Source: Pyrenopolyporus hunteri
Taxonomy: Eukaryota > Ascomycota > Sordariomycetes > Xylariales > Hypoxylaceae
Direction: 5' to 3'
DNA: 64,000 bases
Assembly: GCA_902806595.1 (NCBI GenBank)
Contig: CADCXC010000046.1
Coordinates: forward strand, 434,001 to 498,000
The translations under genes were made by a program, and so were the position numbers. This document shows, in pieces, positions 45,763 to 59,100 of the stretch. The notes under the pieces were generated by a model. It ran no database searches, was not told the DNA's origin, and worked only from the letters and a program-made list of their open reading frames with translations. Every line of letters begins with the position of its first letter. Position 1 is the stretch's first letter.

Positions 45763-47677
45763 TTACAGCTTCATACCCGTGGCCTTGGCGACTCTTAGGC
45801 TCTGCCTCATACTCAGATCCAGCATGATCTCCTCGCTACCACCAGGGATAGCGTAGGCACGGACGTCGCGGTATAGCCGCTCGACCTTGCCACCCTGACC
45901 ACCCCGGGAGTAGCTCAGCCCGCCGAAGATCTGACTGGCTTCGCGAGCGCAGAACTCGAAGGTGAGCGTGCTCTGGGCCTTGAGGCCTGCGATGGGCCCA
46001 CCAAGTCGGAGCATAGCCTCAGTCTCGCCCATCTTTTGGCACTGGTAGATGAGGTTCTCCAGCCAGTTGTACGAGGCCTCGATCTGCCGCGCCATGTGCG
46101 CCAGCTTCATGCGGATGACGGGGTGTTCGATCAGCTTCTTGCCAAAGGTCCGCCGCTTGTTAGCGTACTTGACCGATTCCTCGTAGCAGACGCGCGAGAA
46201 ACGGAGACATTGGATGATGATTCCCATTCGTTCGTGATTGAAATTGGTCATGATGACTGCGTTCGGGTTAGCGACTGACGTGGAAGGCTAATGCGGAAGT
46301 CTGCTTACCCTTGAAGCCCTGGTTCTCCTTGCCAATCAAGTTCTCAACAGGCACCTTGACGTCCTCAAAGGTGATGTACGTGGTGCCGGACGACCATACA
46401 CCCTGGCAGTCCATTCGCCTCGTACTCACGCCACCGAAGTCACGTTCGATGAGGAGTAGCGAAACACCGTTCATGCCCTCGCCTCCCGTTCGCACGGCGG
46501 TGGTGAAGTAATCGCACCATATACCGTTTGTGATCCACTTCTTCTCGCCGTTGACGATGTAATGCTTGCCATCTTCGCTGAGCTTGGCCTCGCAAGTCAG
46601 GTTGGCGACGTCGCTTCCAGCGTCGGGCTCCGTGATAGCCAAGCAGATTCTCTTCTCTCCGGTCAAGAGGCCGGGTAGGATGCGATCCTTGAGGGCCTTC
46701 TTGCCGAATTTGATGAGTGGTGGGCAACCGATGCCGAAACCGCCGAGAATATTCCACACGAAGCCGCCGGATCCGACGCGCGACAATTCGTCGGTGACTA
46801 TTAGCTCGTGGAACAAATCCCACTGCTCCGGCGGCACCGACTTCACGGTATTCTTGGTGTATTCCGTGGGGTAACGCACACCCAATAAACCGGCGAGATA
46901 GCCGCGGCGACCTGCCTCAAGGAAGATCTCGCGCGGTACCTCTTTCTTTTCATCCCATTCCGTGACGTTCGGCTCAATGTCGCTTTCGACCCATTGGCGA
47001 ATTTCGGCTCGGAGCGCGGCGTGGGACGCGTTGAAGTACGCGGAGTGGAACTACACCAAAAGTGATCAGCCCGGGTAATTGGAATTGCACGGCAAGGTTA
47101 ACACGAGAGACAAAGACGTACACCCTGGTACCAACTGGGATCGGCAAACGGGATTAGATCACCGAACGGTTCCAACGCCTCGGCCTCTTCCTGCGCAGTG
47201 GAGGGGACAACAGCCTTTTTGGATTCCTTGGTCGGCTCTGGCGCAGCATATGTGGTTGATGGTTCTGGTGTCGGTTCGGCTTTAGGCTTGGTATCTAAGG
47301 AGCCAATCTGCAACGATGGCTTGTACTTCTTAAGAACGCCCTGATTATGATACTTCCAGAACTGCTTAGATGCGTCCTTTCCGGCAACCCGGCTTAAGAT
47401 CTTCTTTCCACCTGTACGATGATAAGGGTACGGTCAGTTGTTTCAATTCGAGGATTGATCTGGTTTGGAACGTGGATTACGCGTGGCTCTCGATGCCCGC
47501 AAAGCCAAATGGATGGACACAAATGAAAAATGGCACCGGCGCGAGTTAAAATAGCGACATACCAGGATGCTCATCTTGGAACTTGGTCAGGTCGTAGACG
47601 TCGTCATCGACAATAATCCACAACGAATCGGCCTTGTTATGCGACGCGACGTCGCTCTTAGAGAAGGTCTTGGACAT
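45763..47677 (-). CDS. Cytochrome b5/acyl-CoA dehydrogenase fusion protein
   Basis: Four exons: 47563-47677, 47122-47411, 46309-47050, 45763-46256; 546 aa. Residues 1-75 form a cytochrome b5 domain with haem ligands His37 (EHPGG, split by intron 1) and His60 (FWKYHNQ). A Pro/Glu/Lys linker of about 50 residues follows. From about 130 is an acyl-CoA dehydrogenase domain: LAITEPDAGSDVANL and KKWITNGIWCDYF for FAD and substrate, NHERMGI, RRTFGKKLIEHPVIRMKLA, and IPGGSEEIMLDLSMRQ, where the glutamates replace the usual YEGT region. The fusion is a known fungal architecture; the b5 domain may be an electron partner. The acyl substrate is unknown. No targeting signal is evident. Donor GTACGT after TGGTACCAGGGT, not the overlapping GTGTAC, keeps the frame. 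Confidence 0.88.
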
Positions 47678-48482
47678 GATGAAGGAGAAACCAGCTCTCA
47701 CTCAGGTAATGATGCTATTTTGAAGCTATTTTGAAGCTATTTAGAATTGATTAGTGTTGTGAAGTTGGCCGAGTGAGAGAGGGATTAGAAGAATGACAAA
47801 AAGGTGTAAGACTTCAAGAGCGAATGTTTTACGTAGCGTCGTTCTAGAGCTTTAATAAAAGCTTCGGCCATCGCAGTTTCTTACCGAGCCGAACCTTCTC
47901 TCATGGCCATACTAAGCGTAATCCCGGGGGAGCTTATAGGCTCCAGCATGTGATTCTCGAAACGCGCCCCCCATATTAACATTCCGCCTATTCTGGAACT
48001 TATGCCGGAAGCAATTATGCACTATACAAGCTAGACTCGCTGAACTGGCTCACTACGGACGCGCTAAAACAACCCCCTAAGCCACTCAGCGCACTGCTAT
48101 TGGCAATGCCCACAGCCTACCAGGTACCTAGGTACCTACGTAGGTACCTATTTCAACAACAATAGGTACCATTCTCAGGACCTAATCCCCACATGCCTAG
48201 GTAGGTACCTAGGTATGACAGAGGGGGAATATCCGGGGTTTTGCGTGGGGAAAGGGATGCATTGTTGGGTGACTTTCTCTTTTTTCGGTTTAGATTTCTT
48301 TGTCATTACTCGTTAGCATCCTAATTATACATAGACACACCGTGTGCGTGTGGTGGTCCGAACTATTGTCTCTTCTTTTCGTTGACATGTGATCTCGGTT
48401 TTTTCCCTTCGAGTCGGGGCTGAGAATGTGGAGAATGGAGGAGGGTGTAAATGATGAGGTCATACCCTGGTCCAAATGCCCG
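47678..48482. other. Promoter-side intergenic region
   Basis: Upstream of the b5/dehydrogenase gene. Includes a short tandem repeat of TTTTGAAGCTA near 47719-47742, palindromic GGTACCTAGGTACC repeats at 48120-48150, and CCTAGGTAGGTACCTAGG at 48197-48214. No gene seen. Confidence 0.5.
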
Positions 48483-48503
48483 AAACCGCTAAACCGTCAA
48501 AAC
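48483..48503. repeat. Terminal motif shared with the 32.7-33.3 kb element
   Basis: Reads AAACCGC, T, AA, ACCGT, CAAAAC. Compared with the less mutated arm at 33321-33341 (inverse) it differs at three of 21 positions, two of them C-to-T. It marks the exact junction between normal DNA and the AT-rich block. The matching inverted end was not found in this window. Confidence 0.6.
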
Positions 48504-51500
48504 TCATAGTTTCATAATCTAATTATACAGTTTATATAAAATATATACTACATCCCCACTGTATAGTTAGCGCTAGCCGCTACTATAATAATTAGTGAGT
48601 TTTAACGTTATTTATTATTATAATTATAATATATTTTAACGTTATTTTTTATTATAATTATAATAAATTTAAAAGTTATTTTATTATAATTTTAAATATT
48701 AAAATATAATTCGAATTAATAATTTAATTAATTTATTTACGAAGTTATTTTACGATATTATTATTAAATTTTAACGTTCGAATTATTTAATTTAATTTAT
48801 TATAATAAATAATTATATTTTAAAATTTTTAATTATTTTAAATATAATATTTAAAATATATTATTATTAAATAATTTATTTATTACCGATATATATCGAT
48901 AATAAAATAAAGATTATTTTAAATATATCGGTCGATTTAATACGTTTAAATACGTTTATTAAATATAATTAAAATAATAATTTATTAAATCGATATTAAA
49001 TTTAATACGTATTAAATCGATATAAACATTTATTTTTATTACTATTATAATAACATTTTACGTAAATATTATAAAAATAATTAAACACGATAATATAATA
49101 TTAAAAAAAATTTTATTTTATTTTATAATTCGTATAAATATATTTCGAAAATAAAATAATATTAATTATTATAACGTAAATAATTAAAATTTATTAAAAA
49201 TCGATTTAATTAAAATAATTTAATTAAAATTTATTTTTATAATTATTAATTAACGATTAATATTATATAAATTTTAATTTATAATATTTTTAACTTCGAT
49301 TATAAATATAATTATTAAAAAATAAAATTTATTTAATTTTTAATTATAAATAAATATAATTAATTTAATAAATTTAACGATGTTAATAAAATTCGATAAA
49401 AATGATTATATATTTAAATCGTTAATTATATAATTAATAACTTTATTAATAAATATTTTTCGAATTTTTATTAAAATTTAAATAATATAATCGAATATAT
49501 CGATATTTTTTTTATTTTAAGTTATTTATAATCGTCGTTAATAAATAAACGAAAAACGTATAATATAAATCGAAAAAAAAAATAATTTTTTATTAAATTT
49601 TAATTAAAAGCTTTCATTTAATTTTAATTAAAATTTAACTTATTATTAATAAAGTCGAAAATTTTTATATAATTAATAAGTTTATTTTTTTATTTAAAAA
49701 TATCGATAATTTAATTTTAAAAACGAATATAATATTATATTCGAAAACGGGTATTTTTCGATAAGTTAATTTTTTTTTAAATTAATTTTTTAAAAAAAGA
49801 TTAAATAAAAAATATAATAAAATTTTAAATGTTATTAATTCGATAATATTTAAACGATATCGACGAAATAAAAAACTCGAATTTTTATAATTATATATTA
49901 AATATTAACGGTTAAAATAATAATTATTTAATGTTAATAAAAATTATATATAATTATAAAAATTAAATTTATTTATTTATACGTATATTTAAACGTATAA
50001 AACGGTACGTTTTAATTTTTTCATTAAAATTAACGTAATTAATAAACGATATTCTTTTAAAAAAATATATTAAATAATAAATTTTTATTATATTATTAAA
50101 AAAAATAAAATAATAGGAATAAAATTATTTAAAAAAAAATAAAACATTACGAATATATTATTTTATAATTTTATATAAATTTTATTTAATTTTAACGTTA
50201 CGTATTACGAAAATAATTCGAATATATAAATGTATAATAATTTAAAAATAAATTAATAAAACTTTCGAATCGTATTTTAAACGATAACGAAACGTAATAA
50301 CTTTTAAAATAATATATTTATATTAATTATTTTTAAGTTAATTTATATTTTAAATATAAATATTAATAAAAAATAAATTTTAAAAAAAATTATATTTATT
50401 AATTTATATTATATTTTAATAAAATTTAATCGAAGTTTTAATTATTTATTATATAATATAAATAACATTTATTAAATAAAAATATTCGTATTTTATATGT
50501 GTAATTTAAGTATATATATAAATTTATAAAAGGAAAACGTATATAAAAAAAATTAATTTTAAAAAAAAAGCGAAAAAAAAAAAAAGTTTTATTTTATTTA
50601 CGTATTACGTAGCGTTTTTATAATTATTTTATTATTTAAAAATATTTAACGTTAATTTTATTAAATTTTAATATTTTTTATATTATTAATTTTTTTTTAA
50701 TTTTATATTTTTTATACGGTAATTAAATTAAAAAATATATTATAATTATAAAGTTTAATTTTACGATCGAAAAACCTTTTATTTAATTAATTTATTTATA
50801 AAAATATTTAATTCGATTTAATAATAAATCTTTTTTTATTATAAACGATTTTAATTTTTTATTTTTATTAATCGATATATATTTTATATTTCGAAAAAAG
50901 TTTTTTATTATTTAAATGTTTTTTTAACGTAATAATTAAATTTTTTTCGAATTTCGAAGGTTAATTAATACGTTAATTATATACGTTTTAAACTTATAAA
51001 AAATATTAATTTTTACGAAAAATTCTTAACGAAAATATTCGTTTTATAAAAATAAAATATATTTTTAATAAAATATATATTTTATAAAAAAGTTTTAATA
51101 AATATTACGATAAAAATTTTTTATTATTTTCGATTTTATATAAACGTATTATAAAAATAATTTAATATTTATTTAATATTTAATATTTACGTTTTATTAA
51201 ATAATAACGTTTAAAAATTCGATGTAGTTAAAATAAATTTCGTTTTTTTATATTTTTTCGTTATTTTTAAACTTTATATAATATAAGATATAATTTCGAA
51301 ACGATATTAAAATATTTTATTTAAATTTATTTTTAAAGTTAAATATTTTTTCCTTTTATATATTCGATAAATTAATAATTAATAAAAACGCGTTAAATAA
51401 TCGTTAATTAAAATAAATAATCGAATAAATTAACGTTAAAAGTAATTTTTAAAGTATTTAATTAATATTAACGAATATTTAAATAATAACCGTCGTTTAT

Positions 51501-54073
51501 TTTATTTTAAAAAAACGATTTAACGTTTATTATATACGTAATAAAAATACGTAAACCGTAATATTCGACGAATAAAACATTTTTTAATTAACATTTAGTT
51601 TTAAAATAAAGTCGATTATCGATTTTATTATAAACGAAAGATATATTCGAACGTATTTTTCGAAAATAGATATAATATCGAAAAAAAAAGTAATTTAAGA
51701 AATTATCGCATTTATTTTTTAAATTTATTTTATAATTAAAATAATAACATTCGATTTAATTAATATTAATTTTTTTCGACGGTTTTTATTAATTTATAAT
51801 TTTTTATATAATAAAATTAAATTCGACGTTACGAATATATAACGTTTAATTAATTTAATTTAATAAACGATAAATATATATTTCCGTAAATAAATTTTTT
51901 TTAATTTAAAAAATAAATTTAATTTACGATGTAATTAATAAAAAAAATTTTTATAATTTTAAATATACGGTATAAATCGAACGAAAATACGAAATTTAAT
52001 AATTTTTTCGAATTTTAAATGCGATTTATATTATTTTTATTACTTAAAAACGGTAAAAATAAACTTAATATTCGAGTTATTTTTAACGATAAAAATAATG
52101 TAAAGTTATATTTTATTATTTTCGTTAATAAAATATAAATTAATTCGACGATTTTAAAAAAATTAATTTTCGGTTTTTAATAAATTAAAATAAAAAAAAA
52201 ATTTATTAATTATATATTCGTATTTAATTTATCGATTTCGTTTCGATCGTTTATATTTATTTTTATTTCCGATTTTATTTTACGATTATATAAATTTAAC
52301 GTTATTAACGTATTATTTATTATTATTTAATTAAATATATCGAAGTTTATTATTTTAATTAAATTTTTAAAAATTTAACTTTTTATTTTTTCGCTTTTTT
52401 AATTAATATATTTATTTTATAACTTAATATTTTATAAAGCGGGTTATTAAAAAAATTAATTATTAACGATAATTTCGTATTTAACGACGACGTTAAATAT
52501 AAAAAAACGACGCGATATTAATTAATATAATGTAACGTTAATATTTTTCGAATAATCGACGTTTATAATAATAAAAAATAAAAGTTTAATTAAAATAATT
52601 TAAAGGCGTTTATTTAAGGGAATTTTTATATAAAATACGTTTTTAATTTCGAAAACGAAGGTTTAATTTTACGTTTAAAACGTAACGTTATTCTATAAAT
52701 TATTTTATAAATATATTATCGAAATATTATTTTAAAGTAAATTTTTATTTATATTATTATTTTTTTAAAAATAAATTTATTTTCGTATCTTAATTTTTTT
52801 TAATAAAAGTTTTAATTTTATTATTTATTTAATATATAAAAAACGGTGTCGAAAATATAATTAATGTATACGATAATTAATACGTCGAGAAAATATAACC
52901 GTTAAATTTTTTTATTATTTTAATTTTAATAATAATTTTTTTAAAAGTTTTAAAAGGCGACAATAATGGTAAACGGTTAATTTAAACGCGGTTTTATAAT
53001 TATACTTCGTTTTATTTTAATTATTAACGGATTTTTATTAATTAAATACGAAGAAATTTTTAAATTTTAAAATTTTTATTTATTAAAAAAACGTATATTA
53101 TAATAAATATATTTAAATAATAATATAATAAAATATAAACGCGTTAATTACGATTAAAATAATTAAGATTTTTTAATTTCGAAAATAAAATTAAAATTAT
53201 TCGAAGTTTATAATACGTAAAAAATAAATATGTAAAATTAACGTAAAAAAGGTTATTTCGAATAAAGTGTTAATAATAAAATGTATAATATAAACGTAAT
53301 ATAAATAATAATATTATTAATTATAATAATTAATTAATTATTATAATATCGTTATTATATAAAATATTTTTATTTAATATATAATAAATAACGAAATTAA
53401 ATATTTTAATTAAATAAATAAAGATAATTATATTAAAAATAATTATTAACGTTTAATTATAATTACGAAAATAATTAAATTTTTTTTATAATAATTTTAA
53501 TAATTATATTTATTAATGTTTATTATATATATATTTAATATATAAATAAAAAACGTAGTTTAAATAATAAGTTTAATAATAAAATAATAAAAAAATATAT
53601 TAAATATTTAAATAAATATTTAAATAAATTATTAAAAATAATCGAACGTTAAATTATATAAAAAACTTACTTTAGTTTTAAATTACCACGAATTCGAATT
53701 TTAAAAAATTATTTAAATAAATAAATATTTATTTAAATAAATATTTATTTTTTTATTTAAGTATTTATTTATTTAATAAATGTATAGTTTACGTTAATAT
53801 TATAAAAAAAAAGGAAATAAAAATTAAATCGTAATTTTTAAAATAATAAAATTTATAAAAAAAAACGACGAAGTTATTTTTATAAATTATTTTTATATAA
53901 ACGAAATATATATTATAAATTTCCGTTTTTACCTTCGTAATATTTTTATAATTATTTTAATAATTTTTATAAATATTATATTAATTAATAATTTATATCG
54001 TTTTAAAACGTTTATTAATATAAATTTAATAATTTCGATTATATTTTATTTAATATTAAATATATTATAATTT

Positions 54074-55289
54074 GATGCGGTAGGCTTAGTTTTATTAAAT
54101 AATCGATATTAAAGTTTCGATTAAATACGTCGTCGAAATTTATATATAAAACCGCGGTTTTTCGAATCGCGATTTAATTTTTTTTTTTTTTATAATATTA
54201 ATAAAATTTAATTATTAATTTTTAATATTACGTATTATATTAAAGTAATAATAAATTTATAATACGATTTAATTAATTTTATAATAAGTTAATTTTAAAT
54301 TTATAATATTTTATAAAAAATAAACGATATATTATATACGATAAACGATATATATATATATTATTTTTTATTCGATAATTTTATAATTATTTTAATAATT
54401 TTAATTATAATAATTATATTAATTTATTATTTATATAGTTTTAAAATTTATTTAAATGTAAATTTAATAATATTAATTATATTTTATTAAAATTTTTATA
54501 ATATCGTTTATTTTATTATTCGAATTAATTAAATTTATTTTAAAAAAAATTATATAATTAATTTTATTATTTAAAGCGATATTATTAATTTATAATAACA
54601 TTTAATTTTATTTAAATTTTATTTTTTAAAATAATTTAATTTTTATAATTTTTTAATTTTATAACTATTATTTCGATATTATATATTTTTATTATAAATT
54701 TAAAATTAACTTTTATATTATTTATATTATTTTTTATTAATTTTTTTAATTTTAATTTCGATTAAAATAATTTAAATAAAAATTTTATCGATGAAAATAT
54801 ATTATTTTTCGTCGAAATTTATTATTTTAAATATTTTAATACGTATTTAATATTATTATAATTTTTTATTTTAAACGATAAAAGTGTCGATTTTAATTTC
54901 GTTTATTATATTTATTATATTATCGTTAAAAACGTTTAGTTAAATATATATTAATCGAATTTGAATAATAAGTTTAAAATTTTTTTAATTATATTTAGAA
55001 ATTTTATTATTGTAATTTTTTTTTTACGATTTAATAATAATATTTTTCGAGTTAAAATATATTATTTTTATATTTAAATAAAATTTAAACGTAAATTTAC
55101 TTTATTTTATTAATTATTTAATACGGTGTATAATATCGAAAATTAAAAATTAAATTTTATTAATGTTATAAAAAAAAAAAGAAAAATTAAATTACGGTTT
55201 AAAAAACCGCGGTTTTATATATAAGTTTCGACGGCGTAATCGATTAAAATTTTAATGTCGATTATTTAATAAATTAAGTTAATCGTATC
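54074..55289. mobile_element. 1.2-kb unit with long imperfect inverted terminal repeats
   Basis: The left arm starts GATGCGGTAGGCTTAG (54074) and the inverse of the right arm starts GATACGATTAACTTAA (ending 55289). Both continue through TTATTAAATAATCGA, a CGTCGAAA block, TATATATAAAACCGCGG (54147 region; 55205-55223 inverse) and a T run, for roughly 170 nt per arm. Differences are mostly C/T and G/A. Either a foldback or MITE-like DNA element, or two LTR copies inserted in opposite orientation; the outer end CCGCATCA would suit an LTR. Confidence 0.6.
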
Positions 55290-55904
55290 GAATTATAATA
55301 TAATTTTAATATTAATATTATTTTAAAATTTTATTTAATTGTTTTAATTTTTAATTATTAAATATTTTTTTACGGTAATTTATTATATTTATAATGAATT
55401 TTTCGAATTTATAATATATTTTTTTGTAAATTTCGTATTTTATCGAAAAAAAATAACGAAGTCGTTTATATTTACGATAAATATTATAAAATTTTTTTAT
55501 TTTATTACGGTTTCGAATAAACGTATATTATATTTAAAGTTATTAACATTTAATTTATTAATAATACGATAAATCGTTATTTAAAAAATTTAACGATATA
55601 TTTAAAAATCGATAAATTAAATAATATATTTTTTTTATATTAATATTTATACGATAATCGATAAAAAAAAGTTAATTTTTTTTTTAAATTTGAAAAAAAA
55701 CGATATATATTAATAATATATATATTTTATTTACGATTTCGATATATTTTCGAATAAAAATTTTTATATTATAATCGTAAATATTAAATTTTATATAATT
55801 TTAATCGTTAATTTTTTTTCGTACGATTTATTTAATTTATTTTTAATATTTCGATATTATATATATTCGAATCGAATGTCGAATTAATTAATATTTTTAT
55901 TTGT

Positions 55905-56125
55905 TGTTAATAGGTACGTACGTAAATAAAATAAGGGAATAATAATAAAAAGTAATTGCGATGGGGTGAAATTAATGTTATATAAATTATTTAAAAAAGA
56001 AAAAATATTTAATAAGGAGATTGTAAAAAAGGTTTTTTTTATATAAGTGAAGGTATATAGGTATTTTTTTTTTTAAGGTATATATTATAAAATGGTACGT
56101 ATATAAGTTAATTAATTATTATTTA
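55905..56125. repeat. Left member of a direct repeat pair, probable LTR
   Basis: About 220 nt starting TGTTAATAGGTACG. It matches 61850-62070 along its length, including TATATAAATTATTTAAAAA, AAAAATATTTAATAA and the TTTTTTTTATATAAGT block. It keeps many G but hardly any C outside CpG. Exact ends are uncertain in AT-rich DNA. Confidence 0.65.
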
Positions 56126-59100
56126 CTTTATTTTTTTTGTAATTAATTAATTATAAATTATTAGTTAAATTTTTTATTTTATTTATTTTTTTAATTTTAA
56201 ATTAATTTAGTTTTTTTTTATTAAATTTTATATAATTTTATTAAGGGATGTTTTTATTATTACATTCGTAAAATTATACGATTTATAAATTTATCGAATA
56301 TTATTAATTTTCCGGTTTTTATAGGATTATTTTAATGTTATAAAATTAATTATTAATTTTTTTTTATTAATGTTTTTTATTTATATTAAATATTAATATA
56401 ACGATAAAAAGTCGATATATAAAATAAGAAAGGTTTTAAAAAGTAAAAAATATTTTAAAATAATATTAATTATATGGTAAATAATGTAATTAACGTCGAA
56501 ATTTTAAATTATTTTATAAATTTTATTAATAAATACGTTATAAGTAATTTATTTATATTTAATTGATAATTAATGGATAATGTTATTAATAATTCGTATT
56601 TTATTATTTCGATCGGTAGGATTTTTATTATTTAAAATAATGACGTATTCGATTTATAAATTTAAGTTTTTATTATTTACGAAAAATTTATTAATAAAAA
56701 TATAAAGATGTAAATTTTAAAGGTTTAATTCGATATATTAAAGCTTATATATTTAATTATTTATTTATTATTTAATTTTAATGTTAAAGGTTTTAACTTT
56801 TTTAGGTTTAAATTCGAAATGTTAAATTATTATAAAGTAATCGAAGGTTATTTTAAATTAATATATAAAAACGATATATATATTTTAAGTTTATTATTTT
56901 ATAAATTTTTTAATTATATTAAAAGTTTTAACGTTTAATAATTTAAGTTTTTTAATTTAACTTTTTTAAATAATCGTTACGTTAAAATTTTTATCGTAAA
57001 TTATAATATATAAATTATTAAAATTTTCGGTTTCGAAATTTATAATTTTTTAGGGGTACATTTTAATTTTAATTTTATTAAAAATTTTATTTTTAATAAT
57101 AAAAAAGTTTATGATATCGACGTTAAAAATATCATTTATTTAAAAGTTAATAAATTTAAATAAATTCGAATTTATTATAAATAAATAAAAGTTAAAAGTT
57201 AATAATTTTATTTATAATTTTTATTAATGGTAACATAAATAAATTTTAAATTAATAAATATTTAACTTTGTAAAATTATATAAAGGTTTAATTATTTATA
57301 ATAATATTTTTTTAAAATATTTATTTTTAAATTTAATTAATAAATATATAAAAATAATTTTTTATATCGATGTTTTAAATTAGGTGTAGATTATTATAAT
57401 ATTTCGAATTATAATTTTTATTTTTTTACGACGTAATATAAGTGTTAAAGTTAATATAATATGTTAATTAACTTTTTAAATAATAAATATATATATTATA
57501 ATATATTTTTTATTAAAATTATTATAATTTTAAATTATTAAGTAAAATTTTTTATATAATACGACGGTATTTTTATTTTTAATTTTATAAATTATTTATA
57601 ATTTAAAAATTATAATACTTTAATGTATAATTATATTATAAACTTTTAAATATAAAATGTTTTTTTCGAATAAAATATTAAATTTTTTTATATTTAATAT
57701 TTTATAAAGTTTTTTTTATATAATAATTTTTTTATTTACTCGAAATTTAATAATAAAAGTAAAATTTTTTTATTTTTTATTAGTAATATATAATTTTATA
57801 ATATAAAAAAGATTATCGATATATATAAAATTTTTTTTCGAAATAATTTAATAATTATCGGGGTTAAAAATTAATACGGGTAATTCGATTTTAAATTTTT
57901 TAAATAATATGAAATTTTTTTTAAATTAAATATACGATTTAATATAAAAGTTTTTAAATATAGATATTTCGTTTAAAACGTTAAAAATAATAATAATATT
58001 TTTATTCGATATTATAATAATTTTATAGGAATTTTTTTATTTTTTTTTTTTATAAATAAATATTTTATTATTAATAAAAAGTAATATAAAAAAAATCTTT
58101 TATATGTTAAAGTTATTACGTATATTTAAGATATTTTTTATAAAATGTTATATTTTAATTTTTTTAATTTCCGTTATTACCTTTTAAACGGTTTATACCC
58201 TTTAAGTTTATACGGAGGTAGGGGGTAAATTTATGTTAATTTTAAAGTAGGTGTTAAATATAAAAAATATAAATATTAAATCATTAAAATTAATTATATT
58301 ATTAATTATTTTAATAATTATTTATAATCGAGTTATACGTAAATTTAAACTTTAAAATTCATTAATAATAATTTTATATATTTTACGAATAAAATTATAA
58401 TATTTTTCGATTTTATTAATAAATTAATATGTTTTAATAAATATTTAATAATAAGTAATTTTAATAATATAAATTTTATTTCGAAATTCGATATTATTAA
58501 AATTCGTATTAATATTATACGTGATAATATTTAAAGGTTCGAAGTAAATATTAATTTAACATTATTTTAATATATTTTAAATTTTTTTAATAAAAATAAT
58601 TTTTATAAAGTAAGTAATTTAAAATTTTATAACGATATCGATTACATATAAAATAAAACATTTATTTAAATATATAATATTAATAATAATTTTATAATTA
58701 AAATTTATATTAAAATTTTTTAAATTAAATTTAAATTTTTAAAAAGTTTTACTTTTAATTTAATAATAATGGTAAAATTTATTAATTTTTTTAATATTTT
58801 TAATATTAACGTTATAATTTATTTTATTTAAAAAAATATATAATTTAGTTATAAAAAAATAATTAAATCGGGTATAGATATAACGTAATTCGATTTTTGT
58901 AAAAAAAATTATATTATCGAAGTAAAATTATAAATGTTTTTATTTATAAATAATAGCGATAATAATATTATTTTTTTCGATTAATTAATTTATAATATTA
59001 TTTAAGTAAATATTTAATTAATTTATATTTTTTAAATATATAAAAAATAAAATATTTAAATTTATAATATAAAAGTCGATTAATTCGAACGAAACGTTAA

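Noticed and set aside
46440..46823. 127-codon minus-strand frame inside the dehydrogenase gene
   Set aside because: Same strand but shifted frame of a conserved acyl-CoA dehydrogenase exon.
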